This document shows, one piece after another, positions 9,062 through 16,705 of a stretch of 64,000 nucleotides of DNA. The DNA comes from Roseiarcus sp963726105 (GTDB lineage: Bacteria; Pseudomonadota; Alphaproteobacteria; Rhizobiales; Beijerinckiaceae). The stretch spans positions 124,001 through 188,000 of the forward strand of contig CAVSBJ010000019.1 of the NCBI GenBank assembly GCA_963726105.1, in the 5' to 3' direction. The notes under the pieces are model-generated. The model saw only the letters and a list, made by a program, of their open reading frames with translations, did no database searches and was not told the origin of the DNA. Position 1 is the stretch's first letter. Each line of letters starts with the position of its first letter. The translations under genes were made by a program, and so were the position numbers.

Positions 9062-9130
9062 GATTGGCAGTGGCGAAGCGCATGCTTTTGCGCCGCTGGC
9101 AATCTGTAGCATCTCGGTAAACCGAGATGC
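9061..9130 (+). other. Two consecutive stem-loops after trmO
   Basis: Immediately after the trmO stop lies an imperfect 15-bp inverted repeat (9061-9075 against 9091-9105, two mismatches). A perfect 10-bp inverted repeat with a 2-base loop follows (GCATCTCGGT at 9109-9118, ACCGAGATGC at 9121-9130). No T-run follows, so this is not a classical intrinsic terminator, but the position suggests an RNA 3'-end structure. Confidence 0.55.
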
Positions 9131-9220
9131 TTGCCACCATCCGGGAGTGTCTCAGTTTGAATTTTTCCAGGGCTTAACGCGGCTCGCAGTCGCCCCACGT
9201 CCCGTGCTATGCTTAGCGGC

Positions 9221-9406
9221 ATGGATCACCGGGCGACATCTCTTGAGCGAGCTTTCCAACTAGCGCGATCTGGCAAGTTTTCGAGTCTCGGAGATGTCAT
9301 GACGTCCCTTAAGCGTGACGGGTACGCCACAAATCAGATTGAGGGACCGGTTTTGAAGCGCCAGCTTTCTGGCCTGATAAAGACTGCACGTGCGGGAAAG
9401 ATCTGA
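9221..9406 (+). CDS. Small hypothetical protein inside the IS remnant
   Basis: The frame encodes about 61 residues from the ATG at 9221 (a further ATG lies at 9209). The sequence has ERAFQLARSGKFSSLGDVMT followed by KRDGY and an IEGPVLKRQLSGLI block. This looks like a helical winged-helix-like small protein of a type I have seen as hypothetical proteins in Rhizobiales. The ribosome-binding site is weak. It lies between the inverted repeats of the IS remnant, so it could be a passenger gene or the element could have landed around it. Confidence 0.5.
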   Translation: MDHRATSLERAFQLARSGKFSSLGDVMTSLKRDGYATNQIEGPVLKRQLSGLIKTARAGKI

Positions 9407-9447
9407 TGCCTCGCGGTCCTAACTAACGGCGAGAAGCGAGCTTGAAA

Positions 9448-9571
9448 ATGTCTCCAGCGACGGCGGCGGGGCGTGACTGACAAGCTTTGGGCGATTGAGG
9501 ATATTTGTGCGTTGCTGGACGCTTGCGACGAACGCAAGGCGGCCAGCCGGAAGGCTCGAAAGCAAGCATAA
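9448..9571 (+). pseudogene. C-terminal stump of an IS transposase
   Basis: Read with one G removed from the GGGG run at about 9468-9471, this stretch gives SPATAAG joined to VTDKLWAIEDICALLDA and a basic tail ending at TAA 9569-9571. That corresponds to the C-terminal end of IS1-like transposases in this group (a TPAMAAGV-type motif followed by LWxxEDIVALL). The N-terminal part and catalytic residues are missing, so it is inactive. Confidence 0.55.
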
Positions 9572-9646
9572 ATTGTCAGTTCGCCAAACTGAGACATTAC
9601 CCAATTTCTTCCGCCTTGACTCTCTCCGTCCTTAGGTCCAAAACAA

Positions 9647-9661
9647 GAACAAATGACGAAC
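9647..9661 (+). promoter_or_regulatory. SOS (LexA) box upstream of imuA-imuB
   Basis: GAAC-AAATGAC-GAAC is an exact match to GAAC-N7-GAAC, the reverse complement of the GTTC-N7-GTTC LexA box of alphaproteobacteria. It lies 17 bases before the imuA start, where LexA would block transcription. ImuAB cassettes are known members of the SOS regulon, so motif and context agree. Confidence 0.85.
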
Positions 9662-9678
9662 GATAGGACGCGGACCGA

Positions 9679-10677
9679 ATGTCGCCAGGCGGCAAAGCGG
9701 AGGGGATGGCGCGTCTCAGGCGCGTCATCGCTGAGATCGAGGCGGAGGCCCGGCCTGCGGGCGAGCGGCCCGCGCGGCGCTTGCCCCTTGCGCCCGCGTT
9801 CGATTCCACTCTCGGCGGCGGGCTCGCGGACGACGCCCTGCACGAAATTGCGCCGGCAAAGCCTCAGGACGGAGCGGCGGCGATGGGCTTTGCGCTGGCG
9901 CTCGCCGCGCGGTTTTTAAGCCAGCGGCCGGCGTCGGCGCTCGTCATCGGCGAAGGCTTCGCCGCCGAGGAATGGGGCGCGCTCTATGGGCCGGGCCTGG
10001 TCGCTCACGGCCTTCCCCTAAGCCGCCTCGTGTTCGTGCGCGCGCCCGACGCGGCTTTGGCCTTCTGGGCGATCGAGGAGGCGCTCAAATGCGGCGCGCC
10101 GGCCGTGGTCGTGGGCGAGATCTGGAGCCTCAAGGGCTACAGCCTCGTCGCCTCGCGTCGCCTCCTGCTCGCCGCGCGAAAAGGCAAGGTCCCCGCGCTT
10201 CTGATCCTGGCCAGCGCCTATGGCCAGGCGGAGCGCCTCTCGAGCGCCGCCGAGACGCGCTTTGAGATCGCCGCTGCGCCCAGCGCCGCAACCCCGGCGG
10301 CGGCTGGCCTTGACCTGCCTGGACCCTTCGCCTGCGGGGCGCGGCTCATCAAGGCGCGCTTGGCGCGCGCGGGGCCATTTGTAGACACCGATAGCCCGTC
10401 AAAAGACGGGCGTCCTTCCGGACGCCCTATGGATAGCCCGTCAAAAGACGGGCGTCCTTCCGAACGCCCTATGGTCCGCGATCAGCGATCGCGGCTGCAG
10501 GCGCATGACCCAGGGCGCGTCATCCGTCTCGAATGGCGAAGCCAGGACATGACTTTCCAGGACATGACTTTCCAGGACATGACTTTCGAGGACATGGGCG
10601 TTGACGACCAGGCGATTCCTCTCCCTCTGGCTGCCGCGTCTGGCGACCGACCGCGCGCGGCGGCTAAACCACGTTGA
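9679..10677 (+). CDS. imuA: ImuA, SOS mutagenesis accessory protein with in-frame repeat insertions
   Basis: ImuA is a RecA/SulA-like protein that works with ImuB and the DnaE2 polymerase in damage-induced mutagenesis. The family core is visible: FDSTLGGGLADDALHEIAP, then AAMGFALALAARFL, GEGFAAEEWGALYGPGL and the ALKCGAPAVVVGEIW stretch, with SLVASRRLLLAARKG after it. After residue about 235 the coding sequence contains two 14-codon palindromic repeats (10390-10473) and then three 5-codon repeats QDMTF (10543-10587). These lengthen the C-terminus to 332 residues against about 250 usual, and both keep the frame. The SOS box upstream and the 77-bp overlap with imuB support the call. The start ATG 9679 is tentative; ATG 9706 is possible. 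Confidence 0.85.
   Translation: MSPGGKAEGMARLRRVIAEIEAEARPAGERPARRLPLAPAFDSTLGGGLADDALHEIAPAKPQDGAAAMGFALALAARFLSQRPASALVIGEGFAAEEWGALYGPGLVAHGLPLSRLVFVRAPDAALAFWAIEEALKCGAPAVVVGEIWSLKGYSLVASRRLLLAARKGKVPALLILASAYGQAERLSSAAETRFEIAAAPSAATPAAAGLDLPGPFACGARLIKARLARAGPFVDTDSPSKDGRPSGRPMDSPSKDGRPSERPMVRDQRSRLQAHDPGRVIRLEWRSQDMTFQDMTFQDMTFEDMGVDDQAIPLPLAAASGDRPRAAAKPR
10390..10473 (+). repeat. Two tandem 42-bp palindromic units inside imuA
   Basis: Two copies of a 42-bp unit (10390-10431 and 10432-10473) differ by one base. Each unit holds two small hairpins: CCCGTC-AAAA-GACGGG and GGGCGTCC-TTCC-GGACGCCC (the second copy has an A in the last stem). The 14-codon period keeps the imuA frame and encodes DSPSKDGRPS(G/E)RPM. 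Structure and setting resemble palindromic elements that insert in coding sequence. Confidence 0.85.
10543..10587 (+). repeat. Three tandem 15-bp units inside imuA
   Basis: CAGGACATGACTTTC occurs three times in a row (10543-10557, 10558-10572, 10573-10587), with a fourth partial unit beginning GAGGACATG. It encodes QDMTF three times. The array ends just before the TTG start of imuB, so the repeats also carry the GAGGA ribosome-binding site of imuB. Confidence 0.9.
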
Positions 10678-12157
10678 TCGGGCGGCGCCGCTGGCGGCGG
10701 TCGCCAAGATCGACAATGCGCAAAGGCTCGTCTGCATCGACGCTCAAGCCTCGCGGCTCGGCTTGAGTCTGGGCCTTTCGCTGCCCGACGCGCGCGCCCG
10801 CTTTCCCGCTCTCGTCATCGTCGAGGCTGAGCCTTTTGCAGAAGCGCAGCTTCTGACGCGCCTCTGCGACTGGTGCTCCCGCTACACCCCGCTCGCCGCC
10901 CTCGATGAGCGCGACGGGCTGATGCTCGACATTTCCGGCGTCGCTCATCTGTTCGAGGGCGAGGCGGCGCTGATCGAGGATTGTCGCGCGCGGCTCTCCG
11001 CGCAAGGGATCACCGTCGTCATCGGCGCCGCCGGCAATCCGCGCGCGGCCTGGGCGCTGGCGCGGTTTTCGCGCGTGAGGACCGCGCCCGAGGCCTTGAG
11101 CGACAAGGCGTTCGTCAAGCTCTTTCACGATCTGCCGCTCGCGGCCCTCGGCCTCGATGAGAAAATTATTGCTGACATGGCGCGAGCGGGCTTGAGACGC
11201 ATCGGCGACATCGCATTGAGGCCCCGCGCGCCGATCACGGCGCGGTTCGGCGCCGTTCCGATGGCGCGGCTCGACGCGCTCAAGGGCCTCGAGCGGTCGT
11301 CGATCGCGCCGCGCTTTCGGCCGCCGGATTTCTGCGCCGAGCGGCAGTTCGCTTCGCCCATACAGACGGTCGAGGCGATCGAGGTTCAGTTGCGCAAGCT
11401 CGCCGACGATCTCGTCGTGCTGCTCGAGCGGCAGGCCAAGGGCGCGCGGCGCATCGAGCTCAGCCTCTATCGCGTCGACGGCGCAATGCGCCGCATCCGC
11501 ATCGGCGCCTCCCGGCCGCTCAACGAAGCGCGCGCGATCGTGCGGCTCATCGCCGAGCGGCTCGCCAGTCCGAACGAGGACGCCATCGACGCCGGCTATG
11601 GCGTCGACCTGATGCGCCTCTCTTGCCTCACGGCCGAGCCGCTTGCGCCCTCCGAGGCTGAGCTTGAGCGCGCACACGAGGCCGAGCGCGCTCGTTCGCT
11701 GGCCGAACTTCTCGATCGGCTCACCGCGCGGCTCGGCGCCCGCGCGGTGACGCAACGTGAGCTTATCGAGGCGCATCTGCCTGAGCAGGCCGAGACGGCC
11801 GCGCCGGCGACGCTTGGGCAGGTGCGGATGCGTGAGGAAAAGCCCGAGGCGGTACCTGGTGGCGCCCCGGCGCGGCCGTTGCGCCTTTTCGCCCGCCCGG
11901 AGCCGATCGAAGCCCTGGCCGAAGTGCCCGACGGGCCTCCTTTGCGTTTCCGCTGGCGGCGAGTCCTGCATGATGTCGCGGCCATCGAGGGGCCGGAGCG
12001 GATCGCCGCGCCCTGGTGGCGGCATGCGGGAGCGCCGACGCGCGACTATTTCCGCGCCGAGGATTCGGAAGGCCGGCGCTTCTGGCTCTATCGGGAGGGT
12101 CTATGGGGTCGCGAGACGATGCGGCCGAAATGGTTTGTGCATGGCCTGTTCGGGTAG
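10601..12157 (+). CDS. imuB: ImuB, Y-family polymerase-like mutagenesis protein
   Basis: This 518-residue protein has the ImuB N-terminus RRFLSLWLPRLATDRARR, a Y-family palm/finger region (CIDAQASRLGLSLGLSLPDARARFP and LMLDISGVAHLFEGE), and the ImuB C-terminal WRRV-type and KWFVHGLF motifs. ImuB is regarded as a catalytically inactive Y-family homologue that links DnaE2 to the beta clamp. The start is TTG 10601 with GAGGA eight bases upstream, overlapping imuA by 77 bases in another frame, so the pair is translationally coupled. The usual third gene dnaE2 does not follow; a transglutaminase gene does. Confidence 0.92.
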   Translation: MTTRRFLSLWLPRLATDRARRLNHVDRAAPLAAVAKIDNAQRLVCIDAQASRLGLSLGLSLPDARARFPALVIVEAEPFAEAQLLTRLCDWCSRYTPLAALDERDGLMLDISGVAHLFEGEAALIEDCRARLSAQGITVVIGAAGNPRAAWALARFSRVRTAPEALSDKAFVKLFHDLPLAALGLDEKIIADMARAGLRRIGDIALRPRAPITARFGAVPMARLDALKGLERSSIAPRFRPPDFCAERQFASPIQTVEAIEVQLRKLADDLVVLLERQAKGARRIELSLYRVDGAMRRIRIGASRPLNEARAIVRLIAERLASPNEDAIDAGYGVDLMRLSCLTAEPLAPSEAELERAHEAERARSLAELLDRLTARLGARAVTQRELIEAHLPEQAETAAPATLGQVRMREEKPEAVPGGAPARPLRLFARPEPIEALAEVPDGPPLRFRWRRVLHDVAAIEGPERIAAPWWRHAGAPTRDYFRAEDSEGRRFWLYREGLWGRETMRPKWFVHGLFG

Positions 12158-12295
12158 GAACCGCGGGGGGCGCCCTTGACGCGCGAGCGCGCTCACGGAC
12201 AACATGTCGCCCAGGCTCTAAAAGCGCGGCTCGCGAAACAGTCGAAACCGGCTCTTCGCGCAAAAGCGCGTGAAATCAACATATACTGAGAGCGG

Positions 12296-13276
12296 ATGGC
12301 GATTCGAAGCGGATCGCAAAGCGCTTTAACGGCGAATCGAGAGCGTCAAATGCAGGCCGCCAGGGCCATTTTGAACGTCCGTCATCTCACGACCTACCGC
12401 TACAAGCGGCCGGTCGAGTTTGGCGATCACCGCATGATGATGCGTCCGCGCGACGGGCATGATCAGCGCCTCTTGTCGTCGGAACTCGACATCGAGCCTG
12501 AGCCCAGGCGGCTGCGCTGGCTCTACGACACCTTCGACAATTGCGTCGCTGTCGCCTCGTTCTCCGGCTCCTGGACATCGCTCCGGGTCGAGAACCGCTT
12601 CTCCGTCGAGCGGATCGAAGACGACCAGCCGGGCGGCGAGATCGACCCGCGGGCGCAGTTCTTTCCCTTCTCCTACGCGGCCGAGGAATTGCCCGACATC
12701 GCTCGGGCGATGGAGCGCCTGTACAGCGATCCTGCCGGGGACATCGACCGCTGGGTGCGCCAATTCGTCTCCTCGGGGGCGACGATCCTGACCAGCCATC
12801 TTCTGATGACGATGACCTACGCGATCAAGGAAGGGTTCTCTTACGAACGCCGCGAGGCGGCTGGAGTCCAGACGCCGCTCCAAACCTTGGAGCGACGCCG
12901 CGGCTCCTGCCGCGATTTCGCGGTCCTGATGATCGAGGCGGCGCGCGCGCTTGGCGTCGCTGCGCGTTTCGTCTCCGGCTACGTCTACGTTCCGAAGGGG
13001 GACGACGAGCCCGTTCGGCTGGGCGGCGGGGCGACGCACGCCTGGTGCCAGATCTATCTGCCGGGCGCCGGCTGGGTCGAGTTCGATCCCACGAACGGCC
13101 TCGTCGGCAGCAAGGACCTCATCCGCGTCGCGGTCGCGCGCAATCCTTCCCAGGCCGCGCCTTTGACCGGCGCCTATTTCGGCGCTTCCGGCGACGAGTT
13201 GGGCATGGAGGTTACGGTCGAGGTGACGCAGCCGAAGCAGGTCGAACCGAGCCTCGCAGTGGGTCTAGGGGTCTAA
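12296..13276 (+). CDS. Transglutaminase-like superfamily protein
   Basis: The 326-residue protein (308 if it starts at ATG 12350, MQAARAILNVRHLTTY) has the bacterial transglutaminase N-terminal domain (HLTTYRYKRPVEFGDHRMMMRPRDGHDQ). The core follows with the catalytic triad in order: Cys in RRGSCRDFAVLMIEAAR, His in THAWCQIYLPGAGWVEFD, and Asp in FDPTNGL. Such proteins are common in Hyphomicrobiales and probably act as cysteine peptidases or amidases; partners are unknown. No signal peptide, so cytoplasmic. The gene stands alone between imuB and a dispersed repeat. Confidence 0.88.
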   Translation: MAIRSGSQSALTANRERQMQAARAILNVRHLTTYRYKRPVEFGDHRMMMRPRDGHDQRLLSSELDIEPEPRRLRWLYDTFDNCVAVASFSGSWTSLRVENRFSVERIEDDQPGGEIDPRAQFFPFSYAAEELPDIARAMERLYSDPAGDIDRWVRQFVSSGATILTSHLLMTMTYAIKEGFSYERREAAGVQTPLQTLERRRGSCRDFAVLMIEAARALGVAARFVSGYVYVPKGDDEPVRLGGGATHAWCQIYLPGAGWVEFDPTNGLVGSKDLIRVAVARNPSQAAPLTGAYFGASGDELGMEVTVEVTQPKQVEPSLAVGLGV

Positions 13277-13354
13277 AGCGTTCTGCTCTTGGCGGGCGTC
13301 GGCCAATCGAAGCCGCGCTCGCTGAGTTCGGGAGGCGGTCAACGACTGCGTCGA

Positions 13355-13468
13355 CCTCGTCCTGAGGCGCCGCGAAGCGGCCTCGAAGGACGAATCCAGT
13401 TTAGAAAAGGCCAGCTCTGGCTGGACTATCCTTCGAGACGCCCGCTTTGCGGGCTCTTCAGGATGAGG
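13355..13468. repeat. Pair of inverted dispersed palindromic repeats
   Basis: Two GC-rich units of about 40 bp in opposite orientation lie between two convergent genes. One reads CCTCGTCCTGAGG...CTCGAAGGACGA (13355-13393), the other TCCTTCGAGACG...TCTTCAGGATGAGG (13430-13468). Each has an internal hairpin around GCCGCGAAGCGGC or CCCGCTTTGCGGG. This is the common dispersed intergenic repeat type of Bradyrhizobium-like genomes and may serve as a bidirectional transcription end. Confidence 0.7.
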
Positions 13469-13486
13469 CCGCTTCGACTGTCCAGC

Positions 13487-14272
13487 TCATGCCGCCCCCT
13501 TGACCGCGAGGAGGAAAAGCCTGGGGTAGGCGAAAAGAATACGGCCGTCAGGCTGAACGGGATACGCGTCCTTGAGGCCAGCGCGGTAGCGAGCCAGAAA
13601 CTCGCAGCGCTCATCGTCGCCGAGCCGCTCGAGGAACGGCTGCAGCGCCGAGCCGGCGAACCAATCGGCGATGCTATGGGGTCCGTCGAGCGGATGAACG
13701 TAGGTCGTCATCCACACGTCGACTTGCGAAGCGCAAGGCCTGAGCCAATCGTAATAGTCCTCGTAGCCCGCGATCAGAGGCTGCGTCTTGGCGATCGGCA
13801 CGAGCCGCGTCGACCAGGGCCCCTCGGCCGCGACCATACGCATCAGCGCGTGCGAGGATTCGCGCGCGGTGTTCGGCATCTGAGCCGCGAGCGCTCCGCC
13901 CGGGGCGAGATACGACATCAGGCGCGGAAAAAGCCGATCGTGATCGGGCAGGAATTGCAGCGCGGCGTTGGCGAAGATGAGATCCGCACGACCTTCGGGC
14001 GCCCAATTCGCGATGTCCTGTTTGAGGAACTGAGCCCCTGGGGCGCGCACGCGCGCTTGCGCGAGCATGGCGTCAGACGTGTCGAGGCCGACGACCTTCG
14101 CCTCCGGGAAGCGACGGAGCAGCAATTCCGCGCTGTTGCCGGGGCCGCAACCCAGATCATAGACAAGATTCACCGACTGAAGCGAAACGCGCGTCAAGAG
14201 ATCGCGCGCCGCGCGCATCCGCTCGGCCTCGAACTTGGAGTAAAGAGTCGGGTTCCAATCGGTGGTCAGCAT
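13487..14272 (-). CDS. tam: Trans-aconitate 2-methyltransferase
   Basis: From ATG 14272 the protein is 261 residues and begins with TTDWNPTLYSKFEAERMRAA, the family N-terminus. The SAM-binding motif I is VYDLGCGPGNSAELLLRRFP, with acidic VGLDTSDAML after it and FANAALQFLPDH as motif III; the C-terminal RIFLFAYPRLFLLA-like end fits Tam. The enzyme methylates trans-aconitate, a by-product inhibitor of aconitase. An ATG 36 bases upstream (14308) is possible but less like the family. A predicted 26-residue ORF lies directly upstream on the same strand. Confidence 0.85.
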   Translation of the reverse strand: MLTTDWNPTLYSKFEAERMRAARDLLTRVSLQSVNLVYDLGCGPGNSAELLLRRFPEAKVVGLDTSDAMLAQARVRAPGAQFLKQDIANWAPEGRADLIFANAALQFLPDHDRLFPRLMSYLAPGGALAAQMPNTARESSHALMRMVAAEGPWSTRLVPIAKTQPLIAGYEDYYDWLRPCASQVDVWMTTYVHPLDGPHSIADWFAGSALQPFLERLGDDERCEFLARYRAGLKDAYPVQPDGRILFAYPRLFLLAVKGAA

Positions 14273-14338
14273 GCGTGTTCGCAGCGCCTCGAGTCGGCGC
14301 CTCCTCATCGCGCAGATTGAAGGCTGAAGTCGGGCGCT

Positions 14339-14419
14339 CTAATTGAGCGGCGCGAAGGGGTTGCCGGCCGTGGACAAACAGCGGTCGGCCCCCTGCAGGG
14401 AGAGTGTGGCTACGGACAT
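14339..14419 (-). CDS. Candidate 26-residue small protein upstream of tam
   Basis: On the minus strand GAGAGG lies seven bases before an ATG at 14417-14419. The frame runs 26 codons to a TAG at 14339-14341 and encodes MSVATLSLQGADRCLSTAGN followed by PFAPLN. Third positions are almost all G or C, as in neighbouring genes, which is more than chance usually gives. It resembles no family I recognise; it could be a leader peptide, a small functional protein or a chance frame. Confidence 0.4.
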   Translation of the reverse strand: MSVATLSLQGADRCLSTAGNPFAPLN

Positions 14420-14780
14420 CGCGGAGCCTCTCAATCCGATATCGGCTGTCTGACGTTATTGAGTAATTCTATAGACTTTACGTGAAAGAATCAATCGGAT
14501 AACGAAAAAATAAGGAACCCGTCTTAGATATCGTTTTATCTAGGTGTTATCCCCGCGGTGGGGAGCGATCGGCTCCGCACACCCGCTCTGCGCTGTCCGG
14601 CCAGGCAGCGAGACATCGTTGCCAAGGATTTAATCAGGTCTCGGAATAGTCTCTCGCTCTACTTTACCATCTTCCTCAATCAATTGGATAATCTCTCCTC
14701 TTACACTGAAAGCGGAACAAGCCGGCCCCGCTTCGGGTTGATTGGCTGCAGCTTCTCCTGGTTTGGTTGAGGAGATTGTG
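14420..14780. other. AT-rich intergenic region
   Basis: About 360 bases, clearly richer in A and T than the surroundings between 14440 and 14550. The stretch has a small inverted repeat TAGATA-N6-TATCTA near 14526-14543. It separates the divergent tam and TadE/G-like units and probably holds both promoters; no specific promoter could be fixed. No gene was recognised. Confidence 0.5.
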
Positions 14781-15251
14781 ATGTTTGGACGGATCTTCGC
14801 CGGGCGGTTTTCGCAGATGTTGAGCCGTCCGCATTCCGAAGGCGCGGGCGCAGTCGCCTGCGCCGCCGCGATGCCGCTCGCAATCCTGGCTTTCGCAGTG
14901 ACCGCCGACTACGCCAAGGTCTCCCACTTCAGGGGTCGGGTGCAACAAGCGACCGACGCGGCCTCAGTCGCGGCGGCCGAAGCGGTTGCGCGACGGCCGG
15001 ACCTCGCCCTCGACAACGCCCTTGCCGGACAAGTCGCAGATGTCGTTTTCCAGGGACACGCTCCCCGCGGCGCCGGGGCGCCCCACGTCGCCGTAAGAAG
15101 CAGCGCCGCCGCGGTGACGGCGACTGTCGGCTATGCAGGCTTGGCCCCGAGCAATTTCGGCTCCATTCTCGGCTACGACGCGGTCAGCGCCGATGCGTCG
15201 TCGACCTCGCTTGCGCGTGTCGCCGATTTCCGACCGACGGTCACGCGCTGA
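14781..15251 (+). CDS. TadE/TadG-like membrane-anchored protein
   Basis: GAGGAG six bases before ATG 14781 fixes the start; the frame extends upstream to 14742. The 156-residue protein has a short N-terminal cytoplasmic part, then one membrane segment (GAVACAAAMPLAILAFAVTADYA). The sequence after it, RGRVQQATDAASVAAAEAVARRPD, is the TadG-type pattern following the TadE/G N-terminal domain. TadG-type proteins help build Flp/Tad pili or act as exported surface proteins. No other tad genes are nearby, so it is an orphan and is short for TadG (no VWA domain). Confidence 0.75.
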   Translation: MFGRIFAGRFSQMLSRPHSEGAGAVACAAAMPLAILAFAVTADYAKVSHFRGRVQQATDAASVAAAEAVARRPDLALDNALAGQVADVVFQGHAPRGAGAPHVAVRSSAAAVTATVGYAGLAPSNFGSILGYDAVSADASSTSLARVADFRPTVTR

Positions 15252-15348
15252 GGCGCCCGCGTTTTCGTTTGGCTTTAACGCAAGTCGTTGTAGACCTCGG
15301 AGGCTCGGCGCCGCGCGGCGGAGCGCTTGCCAGAGCCGGGGAGGTCGC

Positions 15349-15765
15349 ATGGCCGGTTACGTCGATCCAACCCGGGAGGCTTTCGCCGCCTTTCGCGGCG
15401 ACGACCGGCCCGGCGCGATCCATATGCTCAATCTGGTCAAATTGCGCGCTCACGCGGCCTATCCGGACGGGCGCGCCGCCACCGGGGCCGAGGCCTATGC
15501 GGCCTACGGGCGGGAGAGCGAGCCGGTTTTCTCGCGCCTGGGCGGCGCGATCGTCTGGCGCGGAGTCTTCGAGCACATGCTGATCGGTCCGGCCGACGAG
15601 CGTTGGGACCTCTGCTTCATTGCTCAATATCCGAGCGTCGCCGCTTTTGTCGCCATGATCCGCGACCCCGTCTACCGCGAAGCGGTCAAGCACCGGCAGG
15701 CGGCGGTGGAGGATTCGCGGCTGATCCGCCTCGCCCCCGGCGCGGCCGGAATCGGCTTCGGCTGA
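15349..15765 (+). CDS. DUF1330 family protein
   Basis: GGGGAGG five bases before ATG 15349 sets the start. The 138-residue protein has DUF1330/dimeric alpha-beta-barrel features: IHMLNLVKLR, then GAEAYAAYGRESEPVFSRLGG, RWDLCFIAQYPSVAAFVAM and DPVYREAVKHRQAAVEDSRL. The family is related to EthD and other ferredoxin-like fold small proteins and is of unknown function in most bacteria. Cytoplasmic. It is followed by a small membrane protein gene and may share a transcript with it. Confidence 0.85.
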   Translation: MAGYVDPTREAFAAFRGDDRPGAIHMLNLVKLRAHAAYPDGRAATGAEAYAAYGRESEPVFSRLGGAIVWRGVFEHMLIGPADERWDLCFIAQYPSVAAFVAMIRDPVYREAVKHRQAAVEDSRLIRLAPGAAGIGFG

Positions 15766-15838
15766 ACCCGGCACAGATGAAAGCCACAGAAATCAATTGC
15801 CTCTTGCCGCTTTCTCCGGCCTCGGTTAGACCCGCTTC

Positions 15839-16063
15839 ATGACCAAGCCAGTGCCATGGATCATCGGGATTCTCGGCATCGTGTTCATGGGCGTTGCGCT
15901 GGTTTACTGGCTCACGCCCGCTGGCGGCCTGCCGAGCTTCCTGCCCGGGTTCGACGCCGGGTCCGATCATTTTCACCTCACGCACGCGCTCGGTTCGCTG
16001 ATCATAGCGCTCTTCCTGTTTGCGGTCGCCATCATCTGGTTTCAACTGATCTCCGACGACTAG
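15839..16063 (+). CDS. Small two-helix membrane protein
   Basis: The 74-residue product has two membrane segments: VPWIIGILGIVFMGVALVYW and LGSLIIALFLFAVAIIWFQL. A short Pro/Gly/Phe and His-containing loop lies between them (PGFDAGSDHFHLTH). Such proteins are widespread unnamed membrane proteins in Hyphomicrobiales. No function can be given. It lies 73 bases after the DUF1330 gene in the same direction. Confidence 0.75.
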   Translation: MTKPVPWIIGILGIVFMGVALVYWLTPAGGLPSFLPGFDAGSDHFHLTHALGSLIIALFLFAVAIIWFQLISDD

Positions 16064-16705
16064 CGCGCGAGCTCGACGGAAAGCGCTCGAACACTCGAGC
16101 CAGCCCTTGCCGCCCAAACGGTCACGAACGGCGCTTACTCGTGGTGTTCGACGCGCAGCTGGGACAATGCGCGGATGGACATGCAAGCATCGCGGGCGAC
16201 CATGAGTTGCTAGCCGGCGAAGCGGCTTATCGATCGGTAGCGGCGATTGAGGGGCGCAATCGCGAATTCACCGCGGGTGATAAGGAAGCCGGCCCCGGCC
16301 CTCCGCCGCTGACTCCAACTGGCCTGATTCTGGCGCGCGAATTTGCTGGTCTGCCGGCAGCTCCGCGTTAGCGTTGACGGGAAGATTTTTCGACAAATTC
16401 TTTTCGAGAATCCAAATCTAATATATGATGTATTTTAATCGCCGAAGTTGGCCGTCCACAGAACGCCCGGGCCGCGGAGACATTGAGATGTGCGAAGGTC
16501 GCATAACTATGGCCAGACAACAGAGCCTGGGGAATGGGCCAAAGAGGCAGGCGAAAGACTCTATTCCAATCGCTTGTAACTCATTGAAAAGGCTCGATTC
16601 GGAAAAATAAACGCTAGCAAATGAGAGTCAATTTACTGGCGTTTAGGCTCGTTTAGTGACCTTTAGTCGCAGTTACTGCGGCGCCTGAGCGCCATACGCT
16701 ATGAC
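16064..16705. other. Intergenic region without a supported gene
   Basis: About 640 bases. The first half is coding-like in GC content but has no frame with a good start. The second half (16380-16680) is more AT-rich. A 61-codon frame from 16425 with a weak start and no recognisable sequence was not accepted. Confidence 0.5.

Larger units (their letters stand above)
9148..9596. mobile_element. Internally deleted insertion-sequence remnant with 12-bp terminal inverted repeats
   Basis: TGTCTCAGTTTG (9148-9159) and its exact reverse complement (9585-9596) bound about 450 bases. The right end holds the C-terminal stump of a DDE transposase resembling the IS1-like group common in alphaproteobacteria; the rest of the transposase is absent. 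A 62-codon open frame of different character sits in the left half. The element is therefore a non-autonomous remnant. Family assignment rests on recognition of the stump and termini, not on a search. Confidence 0.6.

Noticed and set aside
13355..13468. Possible insertion sequence remnant.
   Set aside because: The two units are typical intergenic palindromic repeats without any transposase or terminal inverted repeat.
16425..16610. 61-codon plus-strand ORF in an AT-rich gap.
   Set aside because: Weak start, mixed codon use and no recognisable sequence.
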